Below, one piece after another: positions 1 through 7,288 of a stretch of 12,461 bases of DNA (its first letter is position 1; every line of letters starts with the position of its first letter). Below the pieces are notes generated by a model, which ran no database searches, had not been told where the DNA came from, and saw only the letters and a program-made list of their open reading frames with translations. Source of the DNA: Peptoclostridium sp965368085 (GTDB lineage: Bacteria > Bacillota > Clostridia > Peptostreptococcales > Peptostreptococcaceae); NCBI GenBank assembly GCA_965368085.1, contig CBDULP010000039.1, positions 1 through 12,461 of the forward strand, in the 5' to 3' direction. The position numbers were made by a program, and so were the translations under genes.

Positions 1-187
1 CAACTGGAAAATATAATCATTCATATCAATTTACATATTTTTTCAGACTTGAAGCACTTGGTGTTGCTCATTTTTATGTTAATTCCCACATTTTTAATAA
101 TTTCTGTAAAATCACTCCAATGTCTATGTCATATTCTGAAATCGAATTTTAAGTTGTACAAAGGGTTAATATCATTATATTCTAAAC

Positions 188-218
188 ATCAAAAGGAAGC
201 ACCAATACAGCGCTTCCT
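188..218 (-). terminator. Rho-independent terminator of pta
   Basis: On the minus strand a 9-bp stem (AGGAAGCGC pairing with GTGCTTCCT, one G-U pair) with a 7-nt loop is followed by TTTTG. It lies about 35 nt after the pta stop codon, in the right orientation to end the pta transcript. This means pta is not co-transcribed with a following acetate kinase gene inside this window. Confidence 0.75.
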
Positions 219-251
219 CCAATATCTTGCTATGGCTTTTTTATACCCAGA

Positions 252-1247
252 CTATTTTTGAAGCTGAGCCTGAACTGCTGTTATAGCAACTGTTCCAACT
301 ATATCTTCTGCCGAGCATCCTCTTGAAAGGTCGTTTACAGGCTTTGCAAGTCCCTGAGTAGCAGGTCCGTACGCCTCTGCCTTTGCAAGTCTTTGAACAA
401 GCTTGTATCCTATGTTTCCTGCATTGATGTCAGGGAATACTAAAACATTTGCATTTCCTGCAACGTCGCTGCCTGGAGCCTTCTGCTTTCCTACTTTTTC
501 AACTATTGCCGCGTCAAGCTGAAGCTCTCCGTCAAGCTTTAGTCCTGGAGCAAGCTCTTTCGCTATCTTAGTAGCCTCTACAACCTTGTCAACCTTTTCA
601 TGAGAAGCGCTTCCCTTAGTCGAGAATGAAAGCATTCCGACTGTAGGCTCTCCTCCTACAAGCTGCTTGTACGACTCTGCAGAGCTTACGGCAATGTTTG
701 CAAGTTCTTCTGCATTAGGGTCTATGTTAAGAGCGCAGTCCGCAAATACGAATGTTCCATTGTTTCCGTAATCGCAGTTAGGAACCTGCATAACAAAGAA
801 AGTAGAAACAACTTTTGTTCCCGGAGCAGTCTTTATTATCTGAAGCGCAGGCCTTAGTATGTCTGCAGTCGCATGCACAGCTCCTGCAACCATTCCGTCT
901 GCCATTTCCTTTTTAACAAGCATGCAGCCGAAGAATACAGGGTCAAGCATAATTTGTGCAGCCTTTTCCATTGTCATTCCTTTTTTCTTTCTCATTTCAC
1001 AGAATGTGCTTACGAAATCTTCTTTTTCATCGTATGTAGCAGGATCTATGAATTCAGCTTTTGCAAGGTCAAGCCCTTCCCCAGCCTTAAGTATTTCTTC
1101 CTTGTTTCCTACAAGCACTATGTCCGCTATTTCCTCTTTCAGTATTGCGTGGGCGGCATCTAGTGTTCTTCTCTCAAGAGCCTCCGGAAGAACTATCTTT
1201 TTCTTTTGACTCTTAGCCGTTTCCTTGATTTTTTCTAAAAAATTCAC
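252..1247 (-). CDS. pta: Phosphate acetyltransferase (Pta)
   Basis: Interconverts acetyl-CoA plus phosphate and acetyl phosphate plus CoA in the cytoplasm, linking acetyl-CoA to ATP synthesis through acetate kinase. The 331-residue length is that of the short, catalytic-domain-only Pta family; the N-terminal regulatory domains of the long enterobacterial type are absent. Recognisable blocks are ADGMVAGAVHATADILRP (residues 116-133), SFSTKGSA (207-214), AGNANVLVFPDINAGNIGY (263-281) and GPATQGLAKPVNDLSRGCS (294-312). By position, R86, R132, S308, R309 and D315 correspond to the functional Arg/Ser/Asp residues known in the Methanosarcina enzyme. The start is GTG, preceded by AGAGGGGGA. The gene is monocistronic: a promoter lies upstream at 1314-1342 and a terminator downstream. 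No ackA is seen in the window. The closely related phosphate butyryltransferase is less likely given the match to the Pta motifs. Confidence 0.95.
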   Translation of the reverse strand: MNFLEKIKETAKSQKKKIVLPEALERRTLDAAHAILKEEIADIVLVGNKEEILKAGEGLDLAKAEFIDPATYDEKEDFVSTFCEMRKKKGMTMEKAAQIMLDPVFFGCMLVKKEMADGMVAGAVHATADILRPALQIIKTAPGTKVVSTFFVMQVPNCDYGNNGTFVFADCALNIDPNAEELANIAVSSAESYKQLVGGEPTVGMLSFSTKGSASHEKVDKVVEATKIAKELAPGLKLDGELQLDAAIVEKVGKQKAPGSDVAGNANVLVFPDINAGNIGYKLVQRLAKAEAYGPATQGLAKPVNDLSRGCSAEDIVGTVAITAVQAQLQK

Positions 1248-1270
1248 AAAAATCCCCCTCTTTCCAAGTC

Positions 1271-1289
1271 TGTTATTTTACAAATAACA
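1271..1289. promoter_or_regulatory. Palindrome in pta leader (possible operator)
   Basis: A perfect inverted repeat, TGTTATTT-TAC-AAATAACA, lies in the predicted 5' leader of pta, between the -10 box and the ribosome binding site. Its symmetry and AT-rich arms suit a dimeric repressor. It resembles but does not match the Rex consensus TTGTTAA-N4-TTAACAA. Two direct TCACAA repeats (1291-1296 and 1304-1309) sit beside it. The binding protein is not known. Confidence 0.4.
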
Positions 1290-1313
1290 ATCACAATTTT
1301 ATTTCACAACTTT

Positions 1314-1342
1314 ATTATAAGTAATTTAAGTCTTGTATACAA
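1314..1342 (-). promoter_or_regulatory. Predicted sigma-A promoter of pta
   Basis: On the minus strand a perfect TATAAT (-10, 1314-1319) is 17 nt from TTGTAT (-35, 1337-1342). The -35 box matches the consensus at only three positions but is part of the perfect 10-bp palindrome TTGTATACAA (1333-1342), which could itself be an operator. Transcription would start about 60 nt before the GTG start codon of pta. Confidence 0.6.
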
Positions 1343-1403
1343 TACCCCGCATCATATTTTTCTGAATCTTTTAATCATTTTGATATTTTTTGGTCAATAA
1401 ACA

Positions 1404-1423
1404 GGGGCCACGCAAATGGCCCC
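1404..1423 (-). terminator. Hairpin terminator of the phosphorylase gene
   Basis: A perfect 7-bp GC-rich stem, GGGGCCA/TGGCCCC, with a 6-nt loop starts 17 nt after the phosphorylase stop codon. On the minus strand it is followed by TGTTTATTG, a broken U-tract, so termination may be incomplete. The same GGGGCC core recurs at 5635-5650. Confidence 0.65.
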
Positions 1424-1439
1424 GTACAATCTATACATA

Positions 1440-3101
1440 CTACATGTTTTTCAGCAGCTTAGGCTGGAAATTATACATTTTTTCATTGTATTCATCAATT
1501 GTCCTATTCATATCGAAATACTCCATATTGGTGGTTATGCTCTTTCTCATCATGTCTATCCATTTTTTCCTGTCTTCATAGTATGTCGGAATCACTTTTT
1601 CAAGCAGTGTTTTCATGAGGCTTTCACCGTCATTGCGGTCCTGCTGGACTTCATTTTCGCTTTGGAACCCATCTCCGAACTGCCAGCCGTTCTCTCCGTC
1701 TATGCAAGCCTCTTCCCACCAACCGTCAAGTATGCTCAGATTAAGAACTCCATTGAGAGCTGCCTTCATTCCAGATGTTCCGCTCGCCTCATAGGGCCTT
1801 CTCGGCGTATTGAGCCATACGTCGCAGCCTTTTGTCAAAGCTCTTGCGTTTTCTATGTCGTAATTTTGTATGAATGCCGCGTTTTCCGGATATTTTTTGC
1901 AAAATTCATGAATTTTCTTTACCATTAGCCTGCCTTCGTCGTCAAGCGGATGTGACTTTCCCGAGAACACTATCTGTATTTTTCCTGCTTGTATGAGTTT
2001 TTGCAGCTGGGGCTCGTATTCCATTATAAGGGTCGCCCTCTTGTAAGACACAACCCTTCTTGCAAAGCCTATTGTGAGTATGTCCTTTTTAAACTTAGAT
2101 CCTGTTTTTTCATAAATATAGTCTATAAGAAGCCTCTTGCTTTTAAGGTGAGACGTCCATAGCATTTCGTCGTTATCAATATTTTGGGTCATATCTTCGT
2201 TTACCCATGTAGGAATATGGATTCCATTTGTTATTTGTATTATATTCGATTTGTTTTCGACTCCCTCCCACATTTTGTTGGCCGTTTGGGCGTGAATCCT
2301 CGATACTCCGTTTGATATTTTTGAAAGCCTAAGCCCCGCCACAGTCATGTTGAAAGGATCTCCTCCTATTCTTTTCAATTCGCTTGTTTCAAGTCCGTCA
2401 TTTGCGCCCATGTACATGAGCGCCCTCAATGAATGGGATTCATTACCTTGTTCCACCGGAGTATGTGTTGTAAACACTATGCTCTCTTTAGTGCTTTCAA
2501 GCGCCTCTTCAAATTCCATTCCGCGCGTAAGCTTTTCCCTTATGATCTCAAAACCTGCAAATACCGCATGTCCTTCGTTGAAATGGTATATGCCCGGGTT
2601 TATGCCAAGCTGTCGCAGCGCCCTTATGCCTCCTATCCCGAGAACCATCTCTTGTGCTATCCTTTGCTCTTCAAAACCTCCGTACAACTGCCCTGTAATC
2701 CATTTGAGCTCCGTTCTGTCATTTTCCGGTATGTCCGTATCCAAAAGATAAAGGGTGCAGTTTTCAAAATCTTCTGTCTTCCATACCTTGCATTTGATAT
2801 CTTCATCCTTTATTCTTATGTCAACTGTAACCCCCGTATCCTCTAAGAAGTCATATTCAGACTTGTAGTTGCAGTATGAGTCCCGTACCCTTCCCCGCCT
2901 GTCTATAAACTGGGATGTGTATCCCTGCTTCCAGAGAATCCCTACCCCTACAACCGGATATCCTTTGTCTTTTGCAGCCTTCAGGTAATCTCCCGCAAGT
3001 ATTCCAAGTCCACCTGCATACAGGTTTATATTTCTTTCCAAAGCATATTCCATACAAAAATATGCTACAATTTGTTGTTTAACTACATTCTGACTGTCCA
3101 T
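1440..3101 (-). CDS. glgP: Short-form alpha-glucan (glycogen) phosphorylase, GT35 family
   Basis: Phosphorolyses alpha-1,4-glucan ends to glucose-1-phosphate in the cytoplasm. At 553 residues it belongs to the shorter alpha-glucan phosphorylase branch, well below the roughly 800 residues of classical glycogen phosphorylases. Motifs seen are YAGGLGILAGDYLKAAKD (28-45), FNEGHAVFAG (174-183), TTHTPVEQGNE (211-221), FARRVVSYKRATLI (346-359) and the pyridoxal-phosphate site YEASGTSGMKAALNG (437-451), where K446 is the likely Schiff-base lysine. The N-terminal extra domain found in some homologues is absent, and the reading frame is uninterrupted. The ATG is preceded by GGGAGGT at 7-nt spacing. No other glycogen genes (glgA, glgC, glgB) are in the window, so it appears to stand alone. 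Maltodextrin phosphorylase activity is an alternative; substrate length cannot be read from sequence. Confidence 0.9.
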   Translation of the reverse strand: MDSQNVVKQQIVAYFCMEYALERNINLYAGGLGILAGDYLKAAKDKGYPVVGVGILWKQGYTSQFIDRRGRVRDSYCNYKSEYDFLEDTGVTVDIRIKDEDIKCKVWKTEDFENCTLYLLDTDIPENDRTELKWITGQLYGGFEEQRIAQEMVLGIGGIRALRQLGINPGIYHFNEGHAVFAGFEIIREKLTRGMEFEEALESTKESIVFTTHTPVEQGNESHSLRALMYMGANDGLETSELKRIGGDPFNMTVAGLRLSKISNGVSRIHAQTANKMWEGVENKSNIIQITNGIHIPTWVNEDMTQNIDNDEMLWTSHLKSKRLLIDYIYEKTGSKFKKDILTIGFARRVVSYKRATLIMEYEPQLQKLIQAGKIQIVFSGKSHPLDDEGRLMVKKIHEFCKKYPENAAFIQNYDIENARALTKGCDVWLNTPRRPYEASGTSGMKAALNGVLNLSILDGWWEEACIDGENGWQFGDGFQSENEVQQDRNDGESLMKTLLEKVIPTYYEDRKKWIDMMRKSITTNMEYFDMNRTIDEYNEKMYNFQPKLLKNM

Positions 3102-3226
3102 AAAATGACCTCCCTAAATACGCCTAAACCAAAGATTGCTAACAAAACAAGTAATGTGCCAATTACAACTACAGATTTATGGGTACTATTTATATATATT
3201 TTTTTATCAATAAGTCTTGATTCCAT
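3083..3226 (-). CDS. Candidate 47-residue single-span membrane protein
   Basis: An open frame on the minus strand fills much of the gap before the phosphorylase gene. It starts at ATG 3226, has a charged N-terminal part (MESRLIDKKIYINSTHK), one strongly hydrophobic stretch (SVVVIGTLLVLLAIFGLGVF, residues 18-37) and a short tail (REVILWTVRM). The stop lies 19 nt inside the phosphorylase gene in another frame, which would allow translational coupling. Upstream the frame stays open for 13 more codons without a usual start codon, and those codons also read like protein (VARDIVYLYKA). No good ribosome binding site precedes the ATG; an AGAGGA sits about 40 nt upstream, before the extended frame. 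It may be a real small protein, a gene with a non-standard start, or a decayed remnant. I do not recognise a family. Confidence 0.35.
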   Translation of the reverse strand: MESRLIDKKIYINSTHKSVVVIGTLLVLLAIFGLGVFREVILWTVRM

Positions 3227-3466
3227 TGCTTTATATAAATATACAATATCCCTGGCTACATTCCTCTAGAAGCAATTTCAAATGTATAGCAAAAACTGTT
3301 TTACGCCAACGAATCCACTAATGTCGATTTATTGAAGCTTGCTTGAATTATTCCAGACAGAATATTCAATGTATTATATATATCTATTTTCTGGTATTGT
3401 TTTTTTCATATATTTTATATAGATTATACCATTCTTTGCTTAATATTTGTACAAGGAGCGTAATTA
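3227..3466. other. AT-rich intergenic region between divergent units
   Basis: Together with the small candidate ORF this is the only stretch over 300 bases without a certain gene (3102-3466). It should hold the promoters of both the phosphorylase gene (minus strand) and trkH (plus strand), but long runs of A/T give many weak -10-like matches and I cannot pick a convincing pair for either. I see no recognisable riboswitch; in particular no GC-rich conserved core of a c-di-AMP (ydaO) element, which often precedes potassium transporter genes. Plus-strand micro-ORFs here lack ribosome binding sites. Confidence 0.5.
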
Positions 3467-4951
3467 ATGAAAAAAAATGTTAATTTTTTAGAAATAACTA
3501 AAGTTTTAAGTTTAATATGCATGACAATGTCATGCATATTACTTATACCCCTTGTCTGCGCCCTTTCATTCAATGAACAGCCTTCTGCATCTGCCTTTGC
3601 CTTTACATCTGTGTTCTTTTTATTTTTGGGATGGCTTGGGTATATTTCCACTCGGCGTTTTTACGTAAAGCTCGACATTCCTTCAAGCATGCTTGCGTGC
3701 CTTTCCAGTTGGATACTTTCCTCCTGTATTGGCGCAGTTCCTTTTATGTTAGCCCTTGACAAGAGCTTTATAGACGCCCTGTTTGAAGCGGTAAGCGGAT
3801 TTACAACAACAGGAATAACAGTTTTCACAGGTCTTGATAAAATGCCAAAGTCCATACTTCTTTGGCGCAATCTCACCCAGTGGCTCGGAGGACTTGGAAT
3901 ACTTACTTTTTTCCTCCTTATAACCTTCAAAAGTGAATCCGACATATGGAAACTATTCGGAGCTGAAAGTCACAAGGTTCGTGTTTCAAGGCCAGTCCCC
4001 AACATTTACCGCACAATCAGAATACTCTGGGGAATATACGCGCTTATTACAGTTTGTGAAATATTATTTTTAAGGTTTGTCGGAGTTTCGCTGTACGATT
4101 CAATACTCCACAGCTTCTCAACCGTATCCACAGGAGGATTTTCGCCATACGACCAGAGTCTGCTTCAGTTTTACAGATTAAACCACAAAAACTACAGGCT
4201 TATAGAATATGGTGTGACATTTTTCATGTTTATAAGTGGAATCAATTTTCTTCTCCACTATAGGCTTGTCACCGGAGGTTTAAGTGAGTACTTCAAGGAT
4301 ATGGAATTTCGTTCATATTTGATAATAACATCACTCTTTGTCATGGTTGTATATGGAGAGTCCCTTTTTGCCGGTGGATTTGGATATTTAAGCGAAGATG
4401 TATTCAGAAAGTCCCTGTTCCAGGTTGTTTCCATTGTGACAACCACGGGATTTTCAACAGAATACATAGGCTCTGCTTTTTTCGGAAGCGCTTCTCAGCT
4501 TCTTTTTCCAACACTGATGCTAATAGGCGGGTGCATAGGATCGACTGCCGGCGGGGTAAAGATTTTGAGAATAGCAATACTGGGCAAATTGTTTTCGCGG
4601 GAAATTTTAAAAACATCCGTTCCCAAATCCGTAGTTATTCCCGTAACGCTTGACAATACAGCGGTTTCAAATGAAGAAGTTCTCAAGGTCTGCTCTATAT
4701 TTTTCGGGTGGATTTTCGTAATATTTGCCGGCGCCGTAATAACCGGGGCCCTTTCAGACCTTGGCCCTTTTGAATCTCTTTCCGGAATGCTCTCTGCCGT
4801 GGGAAACATAGGCCCATTCTATTTCAGCGTCGAAAAAATGGCCTCGCTTTCACCAGTGATAAAGCTCACATATATAGCCGGAATGCTGTGCGGAAGGCTT
4901 GAAATACTTCCAGTATTCATAATACTTTCAATGCGTTCAAAAATTGTATAG
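3467..4951 (+). CDS. trkH: TrkH/KtrB-type potassium channel subunit
   Basis: Membrane subunit for K+ uptake, working with a cytoplasmic RCK-type regulator encoded directly downstream. The 494 residues fit the TrkH family, with many hydrophobic spans and the expected four pore loops: SGFTTTGITVF (110-120), SFSTVSTGGFS (216-226), VSIVTTTGFS (321-330) and SAVGNIGPF (443-451). GCIGSTAGGVKILR (355-368) is the conserved intramembrane-loop region that gates the pore, and the C-terminus carries the usual GRLEILPVFIIL (476-487). The fourth loop ends NIGPFYF where many homologues have a Gly after Pro. ATG 3467 follows AAGGAG at 8 nt. Codons 16-25 overlap a 29-bp perfect palindrome. The gene ends within the ribosome binding site of the next gene, so the two are translated as a pair. 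Whether the ion coupling is H+, Na+ or none cannot be told. Confidence 0.93.
   Translation: MKKNVNFLEITKVLSLICMTMSCILLIPLVCALSFNEQPSASAFAFTSVFFLFLGWLGYISTRRFYVKLDIPSSMLACLSSWILSSCIGAVPFMLALDKSFIDALFEAVSGFTTTGITVFTGLDKMPKSILLWRNLTQWLGGLGILTFFLLITFKSESDIWKLFGAESHKVRVSRPVPNIYRTIRILWGIYALITVCEILFLRFVGVSLYDSILHSFSTVSTGGFSPYDQSLLQFYRLNHKNYRLIEYGVTFFMFISGINFLLHYRLVTGGLSEYFKDMEFRSYLIITSLFVMVVYGESLFAGGFGYLSEDVFRKSLFQVVSIVTTTGFSTEYIGSAFFGSASQLLFPTLMLIGGCIGSTAGGVKILRIAILGKLFSREILKTSVPKSVVIPVTLDNTAVSNEEVLKVCSIFFGWIFVIFAGAVITGALSDLGPFESLSGMLSAVGNIGPFYFSVEKMASLSPVIKLTYIAGMLCGRLEILPVFIILSMRSKIV
3513..3541. repeat. 29-bp perfect palindrome inside trkH
   Basis: Two perfect 14-base arms, TAATATGCATGACA and TGTCATGCATATTA, flank a single A. 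The element begins 46 nt after the trkH start codon and encodes residues 16-25 (LICMTMSCIL) in the first membrane span. It could fold as a strong mRNA hairpin close to the translation start or act as a binding site for a dimeric protein. No U-tract follows, so it is not a terminator. Confidence 0.85.
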
Positions 4952-4963
4952 GAGGTGGAGCAC

Positions 4964-5635
4964 TTGTATATAATAATTGCCGGAGGAGGGGTTGTAGGCA
5001 GAAGTATCGCCTCAATGCTTTCAAACGAACACAGCGTGGTTGTCATAGACAAGGACTTTTCCATATGTGAAAAGATATACTCTACATATGGCGTAATAAG
5101 CGTGCATGGAGACGCGACAAAGATAGGGACACTTATTGATGCCGGAATACAAAAATGCGACATAGCCATTTCGGTTATGAGAGAGGATTCGTCAAACCTT
5201 GTATTTGCACTGCTTTCAAAAAATTTCGGCATAAATAGCATATTTGTAAGAATGCACAACCCAGAATACGAAAACGCCTATAGGATTGCGGGAGCTTCAA
5301 ATATAGCTTCAAGCGTAGGCCTGATGGTCGATAAATTTGTAATGGATATAATGCAGCCTGAAATAAGGAGAGTGGCATCGCTAAGCGGCGGTAAGGCTGA
5401 AATATCAATACTAACAATTCCTGTAGGCGCAAAGTGTTCCGGCTGCACCATTTCAGAAATAGCAAGCAGCAAATTTTTTCCGGATGATTGCATTATAGCC
5501 GGCATATTCGATTCTGTAGAGGACAAATTGATAGTCCCTCGTGGAAACAGGCGAATATTTTCTTCAAATCAAGTCTTTTTAGTGGCCCCCAGGGAAAGCA
5601 TAATGAAAGCGGCAAAATTTTTGAGAAAAAAATAG
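4964..5635 (+). CDS. trkA: TrkA/KtrA-type potassium uptake regulator (RCK domains)
   Basis: Cytoplasmic nucleotide-binding subunit that gates the TrkH channel. I place the start at TTG 4964, giving 223 residues beginning MYIIIAGGGVVG, which matches the usual TrkA N-terminus; the ribosome binding site AGGAGGTG (4950-4957) is 6 nt upstream. A GTG at 4955 is in frame but lies inside that site. The RCK-N Rossmann fold shows GGGVVG (7-12), the ribose-binding acidic residue in VVVIDKD (D29) and HGDAT (48-52). A C-terminal TrkA-C domain follows, about residues 140-218. That domain contains an unusual CSGC motif (158-161). Length fits single-module KtrA-like proteins rather than the roughly 450-residue two-module E. 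coli TrkA. Its ribosome binding site overlaps the trkH stop codon, implying coupled translation. Ligands (NAD(H), ATP/ADP, c-di-AMP) are possible from the family but not shown here. Confidence 0.92.
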   Translation: MYIIIAGGGVVGRSIASMLSNEHSVVVIDKDFSICEKIYSTYGVISVHGDATKIGTLIDAGIQKCDIAISVMREDSSNLVFALLSKNFGINSIFVRMHNPEYENAYRIAGASNIASSVGLMVDKFVMDIMQPEIRRVASLSGGKAEISILTIPVGAKCSGCTISEIASSKFFPDDCIIAGIFDSVEDKLIVPRGNRRIFSSNQVFLVAPRESIMKAAKFLRKK

Positions 5636-5650
5636 GGGCCTTACGGCCCC
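5635..5650. terminator. Shared hairpin terminator between trkA and the ClC gene
   Basis: A perfect 6-bp stem, GGGGCC-TTAC-GGCCCC, starts in the trkA stop codon and ends 4 nt before the ClC stop codon. On the minus strand it is followed by TATTTTTTT, a good U-tract, so it clearly ends the ClC transcript. On the plus strand the following ACGTCTATTT is poor, so it may end the trkHA transcript less well. Confidence 0.8.
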
Positions 5651-5654
5651 ACGT

Positions 5655-7241
5655 CTATTTAGCTTCATTTACCATCACATTCATGGTGTTTTGTATGAGC
5701 TTCCTTTCTATATCCTGAGCATTTTCCTCGTCCACGAGAGCCGTTATGTAGTCTCCTGCAAATATCTGTGTATCGCCTTCTGGTATTATCTCAAACTGGC
5801 CTCTTTTTATGCCTACAACTAGGAAATTCGAAGGCCAATTTACTTCTTTTATTTTTTTACCTTCGATATTTGATCCGAGGCAGACTATAACCTGTATTAT
5901 GGTTTTTTTGTCACTTTCAGGCTCTACTTTTTCAGGATTACTTTGGAGTATGCGTTCAAGCAATGATTCGTATATTGGCTCGGACCCCATGAGGTCTGCA
6001 GTCACATGTGCCGCAACGGCAATTATTGTAACAGGAAGAAGAAGCCTGAATGACCCCGTCATCTCACTTACAAGTATTATTCCCGTTATTGGAGCCCTTA
6101 CTATTGCCGTAAAATATCCCGCCATTGAAAGTATTATAAGATTCTTTATATATCCTGTTTCTATTATCCCCCACTGCGCCATAATCTGACCGTATATATC
6201 TCCTGTAAGTGCGCCTATCACAAGAAGTGGGAGAAATATGCCTCCAGGTGCTCCAGAACCATAACTTAGCATTGTAAATGCGAATTTAAATATTAGTATT
6301 ATAAAGAGCATTTTTAATGTTATTCCATTTTCCATGAGTGACACTATAAGCCCGTGTCCTCCTCCAAGTATTTGCGGAATAAAGAATCCTGACACTCCTG
6401 CAAACAAAAGGGGAATTATTATATTGAACTCACTTTTTATAATATTTTGGCTTGCATACGCTTCCTGTGTCTTTAGTATCAATTTGTTAAAAAGCACTCC
6501 AAATGCACCCATTATAATTCCAAGAAATATCAGATGAAAGTAGTGATCAAGCGGAATAAGTTCTATTCCCTTGAAATTGAATACTGGCTCTTGTCCAAAA
6601 AAATTCCTTGATACAAAGTCTGCCGCCACTGAGGCTGCCATTGCAGGCAAAAGTATAAATGGTGAAAAATTCTTGTGGACCTCTTCAAGTGCAAACATGA
6701 CCCCTGCAAGAGGTGCATTGAAAGCCGCCGCAAGCCCTGCACTGGCTCCGCTTGTCACAAGATATTTTTCCTCTAGTCTCATCCTTTTAAAAACCTTTCC
6801 AAAACCCTGTCCAATGCTGGCTCCTATCTGTACAGACGGACCCTCTCTGCCAAGCGAAAGTCCTCCGCCAAGAGCAAGTACTCCCCCTATGAATTTCCCC
6901 AGTATCACCCTGAGCCAATCTATTTTCATGTTTCTAAGCAGTATGCCTTCAACTTGGGGAATTCCACTCCCTTTTACCATCGGTTCAAATCTTACAATCA
7001 GCCCTATGGCAATCCCCAATAGTATAATTCCCCCTAAGTAAAGAGAAACTAAACCCGTATTCCTCAAAACAAGCTCACGTATGTATGATGCTGCCTGCAT
7101 AGCTTTGTCAAGCGAAAACCGGTATGCAACAACAACTGCACCTGAAATAAGTCCTATGGCGACACCCTCCATAAGCAGCTGAATCCTGAAATTATGCCAG
7201 TGGCGCAAAGTGTTGCATGCGTTTTCTCTTTTGTCAGTCAT
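5655..7241 (-). CDS. ClC-family chloride/proton antiporter with C-terminal TrkA-C domain
   Basis: Membrane transporter for Cl-, probably exchanged for protons. Signature segments are GSGIP (91-95), GREGPSVQIGA (131-141) with gating glutamate E133, FALEEVH (183-189) where E187 matches the internal proton-transfer glutamate of E. coli ClC, GSGAPGGIFLP (328-338) and EPIY (421-424), whose Y424 matches the anion-coordinating tyrosine. Both glutamates point to an antiporter rather than a passive channel. After the membrane part (to about 430) comes a soluble TrkA-C-like domain (about 446-516, with GKKIKEVNWP and IIPEGDTQIFAGDYI) instead of the CBS pair seen in many ClC proteins. I start at ATG 7241, giving 528 residues, because AGGGAG is 8-9 nt upstream; an in-frame TTG at 7265 lies before that site. 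It is monocistronic and convergent with trkHA. Ligand control of the TrkA-C domain is inferred from the domain family. Confidence 0.93.
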   Translation of the reverse strand: MTDKRENACNTLRHWHNFRIQLLMEGVAIGLISGAVVVAYRFSLDKAMQAASYIRELVLRNTGLVSLYLGGIILLGIAIGLIVRFEPMVKGSGIPQVEGILLRNMKIDWLRVILGKFIGGVLALGGGLSLGREGPSVQIGASIGQGFGKVFKRMRLEEKYLVTSGASAGLAAAFNAPLAGVMFALEEVHKNFSPFILLPAMAASVAADFVSRNFFGQEPVFNFKGIELIPLDHYFHLIFLGIIMGAFGVLFNKLILKTQEAYASQNIIKSEFNIIIPLLFAGVSGFFIPQILGGGHGLIVSLMENGITLKMLFIILIFKFAFTMLSYGSGAPGGIFLPLLVIGALTGDIYGQIMAQWGIIETGYIKNLIILSMAGYFTAIVRAPITGIILVSEMTGSFRLLLPVTIIAVAAHVTADLMGSEPIYESLLERILQSNPEKVEPESDKKTIIQVIVCLGSNIEGKKIKEVNWPSNFLVVGIKRGQFEIIPEGDTQIFAGDYITALVDEENAQDIERKLIQNTMNVMVNEAK

Positions 7242-7288
7242 ACTGAAAACACTCCCTGTTATCAATAGTATTTTGTAATTCCAATGTA

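Noticed and set aside
49..261. 70-codon plus-strand frame at the left edge with hydrophobic residues
   Set aside because: It starts at a TTG without a ribosome binding site, runs through the pta terminator and into the pta 3' end, and its hydrophobicity follows from T-rich DNA. I see no gene in 1-187.
1271..1289. Calling the pta leader palindrome a Rex box
   Set aside because: Arm sequence and spacer length differ from the TTGTTAA-N4-TTAACAA consensus, so only a generic operator is supported.
3072..3269. 65-codon plus-strand frame in the gap before trkH
   Set aside because: No ribosome binding site, ends well before trkH, and the opposite strand has a more protein-like reading with a clean membrane span.
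3281..3334. 17-codon plus-strand micro-ORF beginning ATGTATAGC
   Set aside because: No ribosome binding site and no feature beyond chance.
3102..3466. Possible c-di-AMP (ydaO-type) or other riboswitch before trkH
   Set aside because: Such elements need a long structured, GC-containing conserved core; this stretch is AT-rich with no matching core or strong long-range stems.
4955..4963. GTG 4955 as the trkA start
   Set aside because: It lies inside the AGGAGGTG ribosome binding site, while TTG 4964 has ideal spacing and gives the usual family N-terminus.
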